Assembly (NCBI GenBank): GCA_963575745.1
Contig: CAUYUJ010020182.1
Location: 20,001 to 84,000 of the forward strand
Origin: Prorocentrum cordatum
Taxonomy: Eukaryota; Sar; Dinophyceae; Prorocentrales; Prorocentraceae
DNA length: 64,000 nucleotides
Direction of reading: 5' to 3'
Shown one piece after another: positions 1 through 8,259 of the stretch. The notes beneath the pieces were generated by a model. The model ran no database searches. It saw only the letters and a program-made list of their open reading frames with translations, and was not told where the DNA came from. Within the stretch, counting starts at the first letter, position 1. Each line of letters starts with the position of its first letter. Both the position numbers and the translations under genes were made by a program.

Positions 1-290
1 AGGAGGGCTTGTGACGAAGGAGGGGAGAACTATCCAGGAGAGAAGAAGAAGAAGATCGTTCTCCCGCGGAGGGGGGAAAAGGAGGGAGGTTGGGAGGGAG
101 GGAGGTTGGGAGGAGGTCGGAGGAGGAGGAGGAGGACGGGGAGGGAGACGAGGGGAAGGAGGAGGAGGAGGAGGAGGGGTGGCGAGGGCGAGGGTGGGTG
201 GCGAGGGGGAACTGGAACTGGTACTGGGGAAGGGACAGAGTCAGAGGTGCATAGTCAGAGGTGCAGGGGAGGGGGAGGGCGAGGATATGG
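1..290. repeat. Purine-rich GGA low-complexity tract
   Basis: Degenerate GGA/GAG/GGGA sequence with almost no pyrimidine runs. Reading frames are open here only because the repeat lacks stops. No gene seen. Confidence 0.8.
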
Positions 291-2469
291 AGACAAACAT
301 TGCATAAACATGACAACTCGAAGGTTCGCGCGTTGTTCGTGGATCTGCGCTGGACCCCCCGGCCCTGGCGCGCGGAGGGCGCAAGGGGCGGCGCGCCGCC
401 AGGGGGGTCCCAGCGCGGATCCGAAAAGTCCGCGCGGACCTAATGTTCATGCTTATGTCATTCTTCGTTCCCCTGGAGGAGGAGGAGGAGGAGGAGGAGG
501 AGGAGGAGGAGGAGGAGGAGGAGGAGCAGGAGCAGGAGGAGGAAGAGGAGGAGGAGGAGGAGGAGGAGGAGGAGGAGCAGGAGGAGGAGGAGGAGGAGGA
601 GGAGGAGGAGGAGGAGGAGGAGGGACGACGGCAACGGGCGCGACGAAACAACGGCGGCCTCGTCGCCGCCGTCGCCAGCGGCGGCGGCGGCGCCCGATCC
701 TCAGGAGCGGGGCCTCCTGGCGCGCGCGGCGCAGGAGCGGGCCGGGCGCGTGCGCAGGGGAGGGCCTCCTCCTCCGCCTTTTCCTGCCGTAGCCCGCAGC
801 TGTCGAGGAAGCTCTTCCACTCCACGCCTTGCTGGGCGCGGCACCTCATCAGCTTCTCGTCCGTCACGCAGGACGGCGGCGCAGATGCGGTCGGGATCCC
901 GCTGCCTAGGGGGTCCCCTTTCTCCGCCGCAGTCACCTCCTCACCCTCCTTGCCCTCCACTGGGCAGGGAAGCTCTTGGCCTGCTCTGGCTGCGCGCAGA
1001 CCTGCTGCTCCACTGCTGCTGCTGGGCTGAGAGGCCTCCTCCTCGGCGGCAGATATCGCCTGCCTCTTCTCGACCCAGAGGCTGGGGGGCCTCACGTGCA
1101 CTCCTTCAGCCGCATCAACCTGAAAGGGCCAACCTGCTATTCCGTACAGTGCCTGGCTCGGAGGTGCACCGCCAGTCCCAGCATGGGGAGGTATGTTCGC
1201 CCGCGCCTCCTGCGCAGCGTTGCCCGCCGCGCTGCTGCCTTCTTTGCCCGCTGCGTCGGCGCTCTGCACTCCTGGCTCCAGAGCCCCGAGGCGCACTGGC
1301 CGGACCTCAACGCCAGGTTCAGCGCCGTGCCCTTCAGCGCCAACTTCTCGCCTTAGCCCGCAGCTGCCGAGGATGCTCTGCCACTCCTCGCCATGCTGGA
1401 CGCAGCACCTCATCAGATTCACTTCCGTCACGCAGGCCGGCGGCGCAGGTGCGATCGGGAGCACGCTGCTTAGCGGCCCCCATCTCTCCTCCGCAGCCAC
1501 CCCCTCATCTCCCTGGCCCCTCACTGGCCTGGGAAGCTCCTGGCCTGCTGCGCGCTGTCCTGCTGCGCCACCGCTGCTGCTGGGCTGAGGGGCCTCCTCC
1601 TCAGCACGTGGGGTGCTCCTCGCCGCGGCCTCGCCCTCGAACCTCAGCACCGAGGCGAGCTGCTCCTGCACCCTCAGCCTGGCTTGCCTCCAGCTGCTGC
1701 CGTGGTCTCTCTCACAGCACCCTTGTGGTCGAACCTCAGGAAAGGTCCGCGGCTTCTGGACCAGCCTGAAGCGCTCCTCCTCTTGCTGCCTGCGGATCTC
1801 AAGAACCACCGCCGAGTGCGGGTACACTGGCGAGGCCTCCACCACCCGCACACCCAGCGCAGCCAGTCCCTTGGACACCAGGAAGAAGTCGATGGTCCTC
1901 CCCGACACTGCGCACGTGGGCGAGGCAGGCCTGACCACCTTACCGTCGAACATGTCGGGCACCCCGCCCGCCTGCAGCTCTTCCTCCGTGAGGTTCCAGT
2001 CACCGCCCACTACGAAGTCCCTGCGGCACTGCCTCAGCCTCCTTGCCAGCATCCTGAGGCTGTACACGTTGCTCTCATTGAGGCCGACCCCCGCCTCCAG
2101 GTAGATGTTGGCGAGCAGGAAGCCGCTGCGCAGCACGCCCGACACCCAACACAGATGCACACGCCCAGCCACCAGCACCGCTGCCTGCTGGTCCTGCACC
2201 TCCGCCATGCCGTGGCTCCTCCTCACCATGGTGAGGAGGCCTCCAGTGCTGAGGCCTCCTGCCGCTGACGGCACCGCGGGCGTGCCTCTCGCCCGCCATC
2301 CTTGGCTTCGTAGCTGCGCCTCTGCATCACTGCTCCTTCCCTCCAGGAGCCTCGTCTCCTGGACCAGAATGGCGTCGCAGTCCTGCACCTCGCTCACCGC
2401 CATGCACTTGCCCAGGTTGCAGAACGCATTGACGTTGACTGTGCAGATCCTCCAGACCCCACACTTCAT
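241..2469 (-). CDS. LINE ORF2 N-terminal part: AP-type endonuclease domain
   Basis: This would nick target DNA for target-primed reverse transcription. From the ATG at 2469 (opening MKCGVWRICTVNVN) the frame shows an endonuclease/exonuclease/phosphatase fold: 'DAILVQETRLL' (catalytic Glu), 'FVVGGDWNL' (the GD.N motif), 'TIDFFLVSKGL', and 'YPHSAVVLEI' in the position of the usual SDH motif, where SDH is not strictly conserved. The domain spans about residues 1-250. After it come two diverged copies of a linker ('SCGLR' modules) and then a poly-Ser artefact from the GGA array. The start is chosen because TAG of ORF1 is separated from this ATG by one base (TAGCATG), a bicistronic arrangement. 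RT is missing downstream; it sits on the opposite strand. Probably not functional as it stands. Confidence 0.75.
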   Translation of the reverse strand: MKCGVWRICTVNVNAFCNLGKCMAVSEVQDCDAILVQETRLLEGRSSDAEAQLRSQGWRARGTPAVPSAAGGLSTGGLLTMVRRSHGMAEVQDQQAAVLVAGRVHLCWVSGVLRSGFLLANIYLEAGVGLNESNVYSLRMLARRLRQCRRDFVVGGDWNLTEEELQAGGVPDMFDGKVVRPASPTCAVSGRTIDFFLVSKGLAALGVRVVEASPVYPHSAVVLEIRRQQEEERFRLVQKPRTFPEVRPQGCCERDHGSSWRQARLRVQEQLASVLRFEGEAAARSTPRAEEEAPQPSSSGGAAGQRAAGQELPRPVRGQGDEGVAAEERWGPLSSVLPIAPAPPACVTEVNLMRCCVQHGEEWQSILGSCGLRREVGAEGHGAEPGVEVRPVRLGALEPGVQSADAAGKEGSSAAGNAAQEARANIPPHAGTGGAPPSQALYGIAGWPFQVDAAEGVHVRPPSLWVEKRQAISAAEEEASQPSSSSGAAGLRAARAGQELPCPVEGKEGEEVTAAEKGDPLGSGIPTASAPPSCVTDEKLMRCRAQQGVEWKSFLDSCGLRQEKAEEEALPCARARPAPAPRAPGGPAPEDRAPPPPLATAATRPPLFRRARCRRPSSSSSSSSSSSSSSCSSSSSSSSSSSSSSCSCSSSSSSSSSSSSSSSSSRGTKNDISMNIRSARTFRIRAGTPLAARRPLRPPRARAGGSSADPRTTREPSSCHVYAMFVSISSPSPSPAPLTMHL
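300..462. mobile_element. Fold-back (long inverted-repeat) element, copy 1
   Basis: The left arm runs from the AACTCGAAGGTTCGCGCG region through GGATCTGCGCTGGACCCC. The right arm is its imperfect reverse complement, GGGGGTCCCAGCGCGGATCC through TCCGCGCGGACC and ATGCTTATG. The arms close on a short GC-rich centre, so the unit could fold into one hairpin. Related copies lie at 11233-11395 and 25993-26246, which makes this a dispersed family rather than a chance palindrome. No coding capacity. Family name unknown. Confidence 0.7.
472..625. repeat. (GGA)n microsatellite
   Basis: Nearly pure GGA trinucleotide array with occasional GCA interruptions. On the minus strand it follows directly on the linker of the inverted LINE segment and encodes a spurious poly-Ser tail there. 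Confidence 0.95.
797..1046 (-). repeat. Linker repeat copy 2 inside LINE ORF2
   Basis: Direct repeat of 1360-1604 at roughly 80 percent by eye. On the minus strand both copies encode a module beginning AEEE.. with PSSS and GAAG stretches, then CVT..LMRC, and ending near SCGLR. The duplication keeps the reading frame. Confidence 0.8.
1068..1275 (-). repeat. Inverted-duplication arm 1 (PPHAGTG module)
   Basis: Reverse complement of 3027-3234 at about 85 percent by eye. Both encode the peptide pattern IPPHAGTG..PSQA.YGIAG ending VHVRPPSLWV. The arms are separated by about 1.75 kb. Confidence 0.85.
1360..1604 (-). repeat. Linker repeat copy 1 inside LINE ORF2
   Basis: Partner of 797-1046. It lies between the endonuclease domain and the PPHAGTG module on the minus strand. 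In-frame tandem duplication of an inter-domain linker. Confidence 0.8.
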
Positions 2470-2470
2470 G

Positions 2471-3109
2471 CTAGGATTCCTCCTCCATCTGCTTGACCTC
2501 CGTCCGCATCTTCTTGGCGTCACCCAGCAGCTGCTCGGCTGCTTCCCTCTTGGCAGGGTCCTCCATCCCGCATGCGATGTCCTGCCACACCTGCTGCGCC
2601 GCCTGCGACACGCCAGGCCCCTCCTCCTTGGGAGCGTCCACCTGCTGCGCTGCCGCTGGCACCGCCGAAGGCACGGGGACCGCCGCAGCCGCAGGCGCGC
2701 GAGGGGACGCCCCTGCAGCGGCGGGAGCGCCAGGCAAGCCACTGAGCTCCGCCAGCACCTTCCCGAGCTTCGCGATCTCGTCCCTCGACAGGCGGCCGAT
2801 CGCCTCCTGAATCGACTCCAGTGAGGCCGTTGGAGCCGCTCTCGGCTCGGCGGCAGCTGCCGCCGCCTCAGCCCCCTCGGCCGCCATCCTGGCGCGCTGA
2901 GCCGCCAGCGCCTCACGTGCCTTGGCCGCCGCCTCATCGCACTCCTTCCGCAGCAGCACCAACTTGTCCGCGAGGCTGACCGACTCGTTGATGGCCGCCA
3001 CCGCCTTGGCCTTCGCCTGCTCCTCGCCAGGAGCGCATGGAGCCGACGCAGCGGAGAGAGGGGGCAGCAGTGCCGCGGGCAGCGCTGCGCAGGAGGAGCA
3101 GGCGGACAT
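2471..3109 (-). CDS. LINE ORF1-like protein, 5'-truncated
   Basis: Ends one base before the endonuclease ATG. From about residue 28 it is Ala/Glu/Lys-rich and probably helical or coiled-coil ('SLADKLVLLRKECDEAAAKA'), followed by an Ala/Pro-rich linker and a charged C-terminus ending MEEES. This fits an ORF1/Gag-like RNA-binding partner by position, but I see no CCHC knuckle or RRM. The first ~27 residues are antisense to the inverted duplication at 3027-3234, so the Met at 3109 is unlikely to be the natural start. True ORF1 sequence starts at the junction near 3026. The ORF1 call rests on position and composition. Confidence 0.55.
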   Translation of the reverse strand: MSACSSCAALPAALLPPLSAASAPCAPGEEQAKAKAVAAINESVSLADKLVLLRKECDEAAAKAREALAAQRARMAAEGAEAAAAAAEPRAAPTASLESIQEAIGRLSRDEIAKLGKVLAELSGLPGAPAAAGASPRAPAAAAVPVPSAVPAAAQQVDAPKEEGPGVSQAAQQVWQDIACGMEDPAKREAAEQLLGDAKKMRTEVKQMEEES

Positions 3110-4637
3110 TCCTCCCCATGCTGGGACTGGCAGTGCACATCCGAGCCAGGCACCGTACGGAATCGCGGGTAGTCCCCTTCAGGTTGAAGCGGCTGAAGGA
3201 GTGCACGTGAGGCCCCCCAGCCTCTGGGTCGAGAGCGACTGCAGCATCGATACTGGGCCCGCCAGCCTGAGCAAGGAGCTGGACGACCTGGAGAAGGAGT
3301 GGAGCAAGATCTGGAAGGTGCAGTGCAGCCACGACGAGTTGGAGTGGCCGACCGATCTAGGTGAGCGCCCCCCCAGGCCCAGCTGCGAGGTGATGCGGGC
3401 AGTCCTGAGGTCCTTCAGGAAGGGCACAGCCACGGGTTTCGAGGCGATCAAGCCGAGGCAGCTGCTGGAGCTCAGCGACGAGGGGATAGAGACCCTCATC
3501 GACATTGTGGTGGCGGTCGAGCAGGCCGCGGAGTGGCCGCAGATCCAGAGCAAGATCGTGTTCTTGGCCAAGAGGCTGGGCGGCGTGCGCCCCGTGGCCA
3601 TCGTGCACGTCCTCGCGAGGGTGCAGACGAGGTTACGCAAGCCCCTGGCGGAGGAGTGGGAGCGCAAGAATGATCGACCGTTTTTCTGGGCTGCGCGCGG
3701 CAGAGGCTGCGAGAGGGCAGTCTGGCAGCAGGCCGTGGAGTGCGAGTGGGCGACAGCAAAAGGGCGCGAAGCTGGCGATGCATCCAGCTGGGTCGCGGCC
3801 CTCATCCTCCTGGACCTGCTCAAGGCGTGCGAGCAGGTGCAGCATGGGCGCCTCATCCAGGCCGCCCGGCGGACGGGCTTCCCGCTCTGGCAGCTCAAGC
3901 TGCAGGTGAGTTTGTACCGAGCGCCCAGGTGGCTGGCGCGGTACGAAGCCGTCAGCAGCGCCATCTGCACCGAGCAGGCGGTGCTGCCTGGAGACGGGCT
4001 GGCGACGCTCATGCTCAAGATGCTGCTGCTGGAGCCGCTGGACAAGCTTCAGGAGCTGGTGCCCACGCTGGCGATGTCGGCGGTCGTGGACGACATCATC
4101 TTGAAGAGGGTGGGCGGCTTACAGCGGACAGTCAATGACCTCGCGCTGGCGGCCAGGCACCTCAAGGCACTGCTCGGAGAGGCCGACCTGGAGATCGCGG
4201 TGAAGAAATCCAGGGCGCTAGCGAATGTGCCAGCAGCGAGGCAGGAGCTCGAGAAGCGCCTGTTGAAGCCGCTGGGGGTGCGCGCCACGGGGCAGGAGAG
4301 GAACTTGGGGGTCGACTTCAGTGGGGGCAAGAGGATAGGTCGAGCTGTTCGTCATGACAGGATGGCGCAGGCGAGAGGCAGGCTGCGCAGGATCAAAGTG
4401 CTGCAGGTGGTCAAGGCCAAGCGGAAGGCCACCAAGAGGATCGTGAAGACGGGGTTGCACCCATGCATCGGGTACGGCACGGCCATCACGGGCTGCGCGG
4501 AAGGGGAGCTGGACCGCGCCAGGACCCTCACGTTCGTCGCGATCTCCAACACCACGGCGAGCAAGTCCAGGTCGCTCGGGCTCATGCTCCAGGCAGGTCT
4601 CGACCCGTCTACGACGCGACCTGCAAGCCGGTCCTGA
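2922..4637 (+). CDS. LINE reverse transcriptase domain
   Basis: Copies element RNA into DNA at the nicked target. Coding similarity begins around 3030 (GADAAERG); the first ~37 residues are antisense to ORF1 and are not real N-terminus. RT landmarks in order: 'RKGTATGFEAIKPRQLLEL' (start of the RT fold), 'GGVRPVAIVHVLARV', 'DRPFFWAARGRGCERAVWQQ', motif A 'ILLDLLKACEQV' with its Asp, 'YRAPRWLARY', motif B 'AVLPGDGLATLML', motif C 'AVVDDIILK' with both Asp, then 'GVDFSGG', matching the usual 'lGvd' after the palm. All three catalytic Asp are present. The frame is lost near 4600, just after 'LMLQAGLDP', and continues in the other plus frame (next entry). A single-base indel is enough to explain it. 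Confidence 0.85.
   Translation: MAAASSHSFRSSTNLSARLTDSLMAATALAFACSSPGAHGADAAERGGSSAAGSAAQEEQADIPPHAGTGSAHPSQAPYGIAGSPLQVEAAEGVHVRPPSLWVESDCSIDTGPASLSKELDDLEKEWSKIWKVQCSHDELEWPTDLGERPPRPSCEVMRAVLRSFRKGTATGFEAIKPRQLLELSDEGIETLIDIVVAVEQAAEWPQIQSKIVFLAKRLGGVRPVAIVHVLARVQTRLRKPLAEEWERKNDRPFFWAARGRGCERAVWQQAVECEWATAKGREAGDASSWVAALILLDLLKACEQVQHGRLIQAARRTGFPLWQLKLQVSLYRAPRWLARYEAVSSAICTEQAVLPGDGLATLMLKMLLLEPLDKLQELVPTLAMSAVVDDIILKRVGGLQRTVNDLALAARHLKALLGEADLEIAVKKSRALANVPAARQELEKRLLKPLGVRATGQERNLGVDFSGGKRIGRAVRHDRMAQARGRLRRIKVLQVVKAKRKATKRIVKTGLHPCIGYGTAITGCAEGELDRARTLTFVAISNTTASKSRSLGLMLQAGLDPSTTRPASRS
3027..3234 (+). repeat. Inverted-duplication arm 2 (PPHAGTG module)
   Basis: Sense copy that leads directly into the reverse-transcriptase frame; see 1068-1275. 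Its left edge marks the inversion junction. Confidence 0.85.
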
Positions 4638-7600
4638 TGTTGCTGCGTGCGGTCTGGGAGCAGTGGGTGCCGCTGCACATGGTGTGGCAGGGGCTCGAGG
4701 ACAAGCGGCCCGTGTCCTGGGCGCACGTGCAGGGCCCGTGCGCGGCGACGGTGCTCTCCCTCAGGAGGATCGGCTGGGACGTCGTCAGCGCCAACTGCTG
4801 GGTCATGGACAACGGCGTGGCCATCGCGCCCTTCGACTGCGCGCCGTGGGTCGTGGCCAAGCTGATGAGGAGAGCAGTGCAGCGCTGGCAGTGGAGGCAG
4901 GTCAGCAAAGCCCAAGGGTGCGCGCACTTGGCTGGTGGCGGCGAGCTGGAGCCCCTGGTCAGGCTCACCTCCTCTGGCTGTGCCAGGAAAGCCGACGAGC
5001 CACGCCGCGAGGAGGGGGCCCCTCGCACCAGGGTTCGGTTGACGGCGCGAGAGCAGGCCTATCTGAGGTCCCTCATCATCGATGGGCAGTGGACTCAGGC
5101 GCGCAAGGAGGAGAAGGGGCTGACGACCAGTGCTGAGTGCTTGAGGTGTGGCGCCAGGGGCACGCTGATGCACAGGCACTTCGACTGCCCGTGCTGGAGT
5201 GAGGTGCTGACGGTCCCTGAGGATTTGGCAGGCCTCCGAAGGCAGAGCGGAAAGCCTGAGGTGCAGCTGCTGCTGGAGAGGTGCCTGTGGCCGACACCAC
5301 GGGGCATCTGCCGCCCGCCAGTGTGCAGCGACGTGTGCTGGAAGGGCGACCACGATGGAGGCACTCTTCCTGATGGTGAGCTGCTTCTCGACGGCTCGGC
5401 GTTCGAGGCGGACTACGAGGAGGTGGCGGCAGTTGGCTGGAGTGTGGTGGCGCTGCAGGCGCACAGTGACGGCTGCAGGGCTTCCATCGCTGGCCAGATG
5501 GAGGGCCCCTGCGTGGACATCAACGGCGGGGAGCTCACGGCGGTGATCATGGCGCTCAGGTTTGGCCAAGGGGTCACGGTGCTGGCGGTCGACTCCAAGT
5601 ACGTGTACGACGGCTTCTACAAGGTCGGCAGGGCAGGCACCACGGGCTACGCGTACACGTGGGCTCACCTGTGGCGGCGAGCCTGGGACCTGCTGGACGA
5701 GCGAGGAGGGCTCGGGCATGAGGTCAGCCTCAGGTGGATGCCCAGCCACAGTACGCGGCGGCAGGTGGCGGCAGGCGAGGTGCTGTACAGAGATTGGTAC
5801 GGCAACCGACTGGCAGACAGGGCGGCAAAGGCTGCGGCGGCCAGCGGGCGCCTCCCCGCGCGGGACAGAGGGCGCCTGGAGAGGAGCCGAGACGTGGTCG
5901 AACGGGTAGCCATGTGGTGCGCGGCAGTCGGCAGCTGGATCGACGGCAGCGACACCACGCACGGCAAGACGAAGGTGCAGCGAGCGCTGCCAGTGCGCAG
6001 GGAGCCAGCGGCGAGGATGGCCTGTGTCTGGCGGAGGCCGCCTGGACAGCGCCCCTGGTGCGAGGTTTGCAGATGGTCAGGCAGATCGGGCGAGTGCCCT
6101 GGCAGCATCGTCGCCGAGGCGATCAGGGCCAACAACAGGCTGAAGGCGCAGCAGAGGGCGTCGCACGACCTGGTGCTACTTGCGCCTGTGGATGGGAGGC
6201 TGCTGGTGCGCAGGATGCCGCTGGTCGCGTGCAGGGCGTGCGGGTTCACAGGCGCGGCCAGGGCGAGCTCCTTCCACCTCGAGTGCAGGAGAGCCCCGTC
6301 GGCTGCAGGTGCCGCCGCAGTCGCGAGGTTGAGGAAGGGGCTGGCTCCGAAGGTGGTCAGCGAGGTGGCAGTCAACATCGCGGCGCTGGCGGACGACGTG
6401 CAGGAGGGGAGAGGCCAGTCGCCGCGGGACATCGCAGAGGAGGAGGACGGCCACTCCTGGAGGCCGCCAGGAGGAGCTCCAGGTGGTGGGGCAGAGGAGG
6501 AAGCGGGCTCACTGCGTCCCCTGACCCCTGAGGGCTCCAGAGCGGCGGCTGGCCTGAGAGGACGAGCTGGAGGCAGGCGTGCAGCCGCGGCGCACCAGGC
6601 CGAGGCAGGTGACGAAGCTGGGCCTGCGGGTGGCGGCGGAGGGCCAGGCCCGCGGCGCCGCGCGCATGTGCGCAGCCGATCGCTGAGGCGAGCCGCGCTG
6701 ACGCCGCCCTCGAGGTCGCCGAGACGGGCGGCCAAGGTGGCCAAGCAGCAGCAGGAGGAGAGCCAGCGGACGGAGGCGGGCCCTGCCGAGGGAGGAGACG
6801 AGGTGGCCACAGGTGCCAGCAGCGGCGGACCGCCCCCGCCGATGATGGCGGACGACGCGCAGGGGGAGAGGGGCCAGCCGCCGCAGGACATCGCGAGGGA
6901 AGAGGACAGCCACGCCTTGCGCACGCCAGAAGGAGCTCCAGGTGGCGGGGAGGATGTGTGCTTCCTGCGTCCCCTGACCCCTGGGGGCTACCGCGCTGCG
7001 GCTGGCCCGAGAGGGCGAGCTGGCGGAGGGCGTGCAGCCGCGGCGCGCCAGGATGCCGCGAGAGGCGAGGCAGGGCCTGCGGGCGGCGGCGGTGGGCCAG
7101 GCCCGCGGCGCCGCGCGGGTGTGTGCAGCAGCTCGCAGAGGCAGGCCGCTCCGACGCCGCCCTTGCTGGCGCCGAGGACGGCGGCCGAGGTGGCCAGGCA
7201 GCAGGAGGGCAGCCAGCGGCCTGAGGCGGGCCCTGCCGAGAGAGGAGACGAGGTGGCTGCAGGTGGCAGCGGCGGCGGATCGCCCCAGCCAAGCGAGGCC
7301 AGTGGAGTCCAGGTGCTGGCGGACGACGTGGAGGACTACAGCGTGGTGGCTGGCCCGAGAGGGCGAGCCGGCGGCAGGCGCGCAGCCGCGGTGCCCCATG
7401 CCGCGGCACGTGGCGCGGCAGGGGCTGCGGGCGGCGGCGGAGGGCCTGGCCTGCGGCGACGCGCGCGTGTGCGCAGCAGCTCGCCGAGGCTGGCCGAGCT
7501 GACGCCGCCCTCGCAGTCGCCGAGGCGCGTGGCCCAGGTGGTCAAGCAACAGGACGAGAGCCAGCGGCCTGTGGCGGGCCCTGCGCAGGGAGGAGACGAG

Positions 7601-8116
7601 GTGGCTGCAGGTGGTGGCGACGGCGGACCGTCCCCGCCGCGCGAGGCCACAGAGGTCAGGCCGCAGGAGGAGGTCCAGCCGCCTGCAGGGGAACCTGCTG
7701 CTCGATGCGAAGCAGGGGCTGCGGGCGGCGACGACGTGGCCATGGAGGGCGAGCTGCAGGAGGTGAGGCCGCCGCCCGCAGGTGGCTCTGCTGCTCGATG
7801 CGAAGCAGGGGCTGTGGGCGGCGGAGGCGGCGGGCCGAGGCCGCGGCGCGGCGCGCGGGAGCGCAGCAGCTCGCCAGGCTTGGCAGCCAAGGTGGCGAGG
7901 CTGCTGCGGGCCGCGCGGGGTGGGGCCTGGCCGACAGCCTCGGGCGCGTACCTGCGCCGAGGCGCGGGCGCGCGTGGGGCGCGCGCCTCGCAGGGGTGGC
8001 CGTGGCTCGACGCGGTCCGCCTCGCCCCGCGGGCATCCTCCTCCTCCTCCTCCTCCTCCTCCTCCTCCTCCTCCTCCTCCTCCTCCTCCTCCTCCTCCTC
8101 CTATTCCTCCTCCTAG
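4463..8116 (+). CDS. LINE 3' part: RT thumb, zinc motif, RNase H, repeat-rich tail
   Basis: Coding similarity starts near 4603 ('VYDATCKPVL'), continuing the RT entry. Order: thumb/linker; zinc motif 'ECLRCGARGTLMHRHFDCPCW' (CX2CX7HX4C, like the zinc-binding segment after many LINE RTs) near 5140-5200; RNase H from about 5380, with 'LLLDGS' (Asp codon at 5390), 'INGGELTAVIMAL' (Glu), 'VLAVDSKYVYDG' (Asp) and 'GNRLADRAAKAA' (His/Asp region), so the catalytic set looks complete; then a second motif 'CRACGFTG' with CX2CX11HX2C near 6228-6290. From 6388 the tail is Gly/Arg/Ala-rich and made of three ~460-bp tandem units. The last ~30 residues (poly-Ser) come from a TCC array and are not natural C-terminus. 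Confidence 0.8.
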   Translation: MHRVRHGHHGLRGRGAGPRQDPHVRRDLQHHGEQVQVARAHAPGRSRPVYDATCKPVLMLLRAVWEQWVPLHMVWQGLEDKRPVSWAHVQGPCAATVLSLRRIGWDVVSANCWVMDNGVAIAPFDCAPWVVAKLMRRAVQRWQWRQVSKAQGCAHLAGGGELEPLVRLTSSGCARKADEPRREEGAPRTRVRLTAREQAYLRSLIIDGQWTQARKEEKGLTTSAECLRCGARGTLMHRHFDCPCWSEVLTVPEDLAGLRRQSGKPEVQLLLERCLWPTPRGICRPPVCSDVCWKGDHDGGTLPDGELLLDGSAFEADYEEVAAVGWSVVALQAHSDGCRASIAGQMEGPCVDINGGELTAVIMALRFGQGVTVLAVDSKYVYDGFYKVGRAGTTGYAYTWAHLWRRAWDLLDERGGLGHEVSLRWMPSHSTRRQVAAGEVLYRDWYGNRLADRAAKAAAASGRLPARDRGRLERSRDVVERVAMWCAAVGSWIDGSDTTHGKTKVQRALPVRREPAARMACVWRRPPGQRPWCEVCRWSGRSGECPGSIVAEAIRANNRLKAQQRASHDLVLLAPVDGRLLVRRMPLVACRACGFTGAARASSFHLECRRAPSAAGAAAVARLRKGLAPKVVSEVAVNIAALADDVQEGRGQSPRDIAEEEDGHSWRPPGGAPGGGAEEEAGSLRPLTPEGSRAAAGLRGRAGGRRAAAAHQAEAGDEAGPAGGGGGPGPRRRAHVRSRSLRRAALTPPSRSPRRAAKVAKQQQEESQRTEAGPAEGGDEVATGASSGGPPPPMMADDAQGERGQPPQDIAREEDSHALRTPEGAPGGGEDVCFLRPLTPGGYRAAAGPRGRAGGGRAAAARQDAARGEAGPAGGGGGPGPRRRAGVCSSSQRQAAPTPPLLAPRTAAEVARQQEGSQRPEAGPAERGDEVAAGGSGGGSPQPSEASGVQVLADDVEDYSVVAGPRGRAGGRRAAAVPHAAARGAAGAAGGGGGPGLRRRARVRSSSPRLAELTPPSQSPRRVAQVVKQQDESQRPVAGPAQGGDEVAAGGGDGGPSPPREATEVRPQEEVQPPAGEPAARCEAGAAGGDDVAMEGELQEVRPPPAGGSAARCEAGAVGGGGGGPRPRRGARERSSSPGLAAKVARLLRAARGGAWPTASGAYLRRGAGARGARASQGWPWLDAVRLAPRASSSSSSSSSSSSSSSSSSSSSSYSSS
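6388..7800 (+). repeat. Tandem ~460-bp units in the LINE C-terminal tail
   Basis: Units start near 6388, 6844 and 7315 at the pattern ADDxxE..GQ.P.DIA and each contain 'RAAAGxRGRAGG', 'GGGGGPGxRRRA' and 'RPxAGPAxxGDEVA'. The third unit has lost its first part and is followed by a shorter double repeat 'EVxPPAGxxAARCEAGA'. The units stay in frame, so this is an expanding basic, Gly-rich tail. Confidence 0.8.
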
Positions 8117-8252
8117 TTCATTCTCCTTTTCCTCCTCCTCCTCCCCAAGCTTCTCCGCCCTCCTCTCCTCATCATCCGCCTTCCCGCCCCCTCCTCCTCC
8201 TTCTCTCCTCCTCCTCCTCCTCCTCCTCCTCCTCCTCCTCCTCCTCCTCCTA
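8036..8252. repeat. (TCC)n microsatellite, two blocks
   Basis: TCC arrays at 8036-8112 and 8203-8252 separated by CT-rich sequence, directly downstream of the LINE tail. Confidence 0.95.
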
Positions 8253-8259
8253 GTCCTCC

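Larger units (their letters stand above)
630..8030. mobile_element. LINE-type retrotransposon with inverted 5' half
   Basis: One element split into two opposed halves. On the minus strand (reading 3026 to about 640) are the end of ORF1, then an endonuclease domain, then linker repeats. On the plus strand (reading about 3027 to 8030) are reverse transcriptase, a zinc motif, RNase H and a repeat-rich tail. The junction lies near 3026. A ~207-bp module occurs in both halves in opposite orientation (1068-1275 and 3027-3234). The 5'-most part meets the sense 3' part at the junction, as in twin-primed 5' inversions of mammalian L1. Reading frames are mostly preserved and the RT aspartates are intact; one frameshift lies near 4600. 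Domain calls are by motif; the insertion mechanism is inference. Confidence 0.75.

Noticed and set aside
3179-4045. 288-codon minus frame
   Set aside because: Antisense shadow of the RT domain. No motif.
4352-5962. 536-codon minus frame
   Set aside because: Antisense shadow of the LINE thumb and RNase H region, which carries clear sense motifs.
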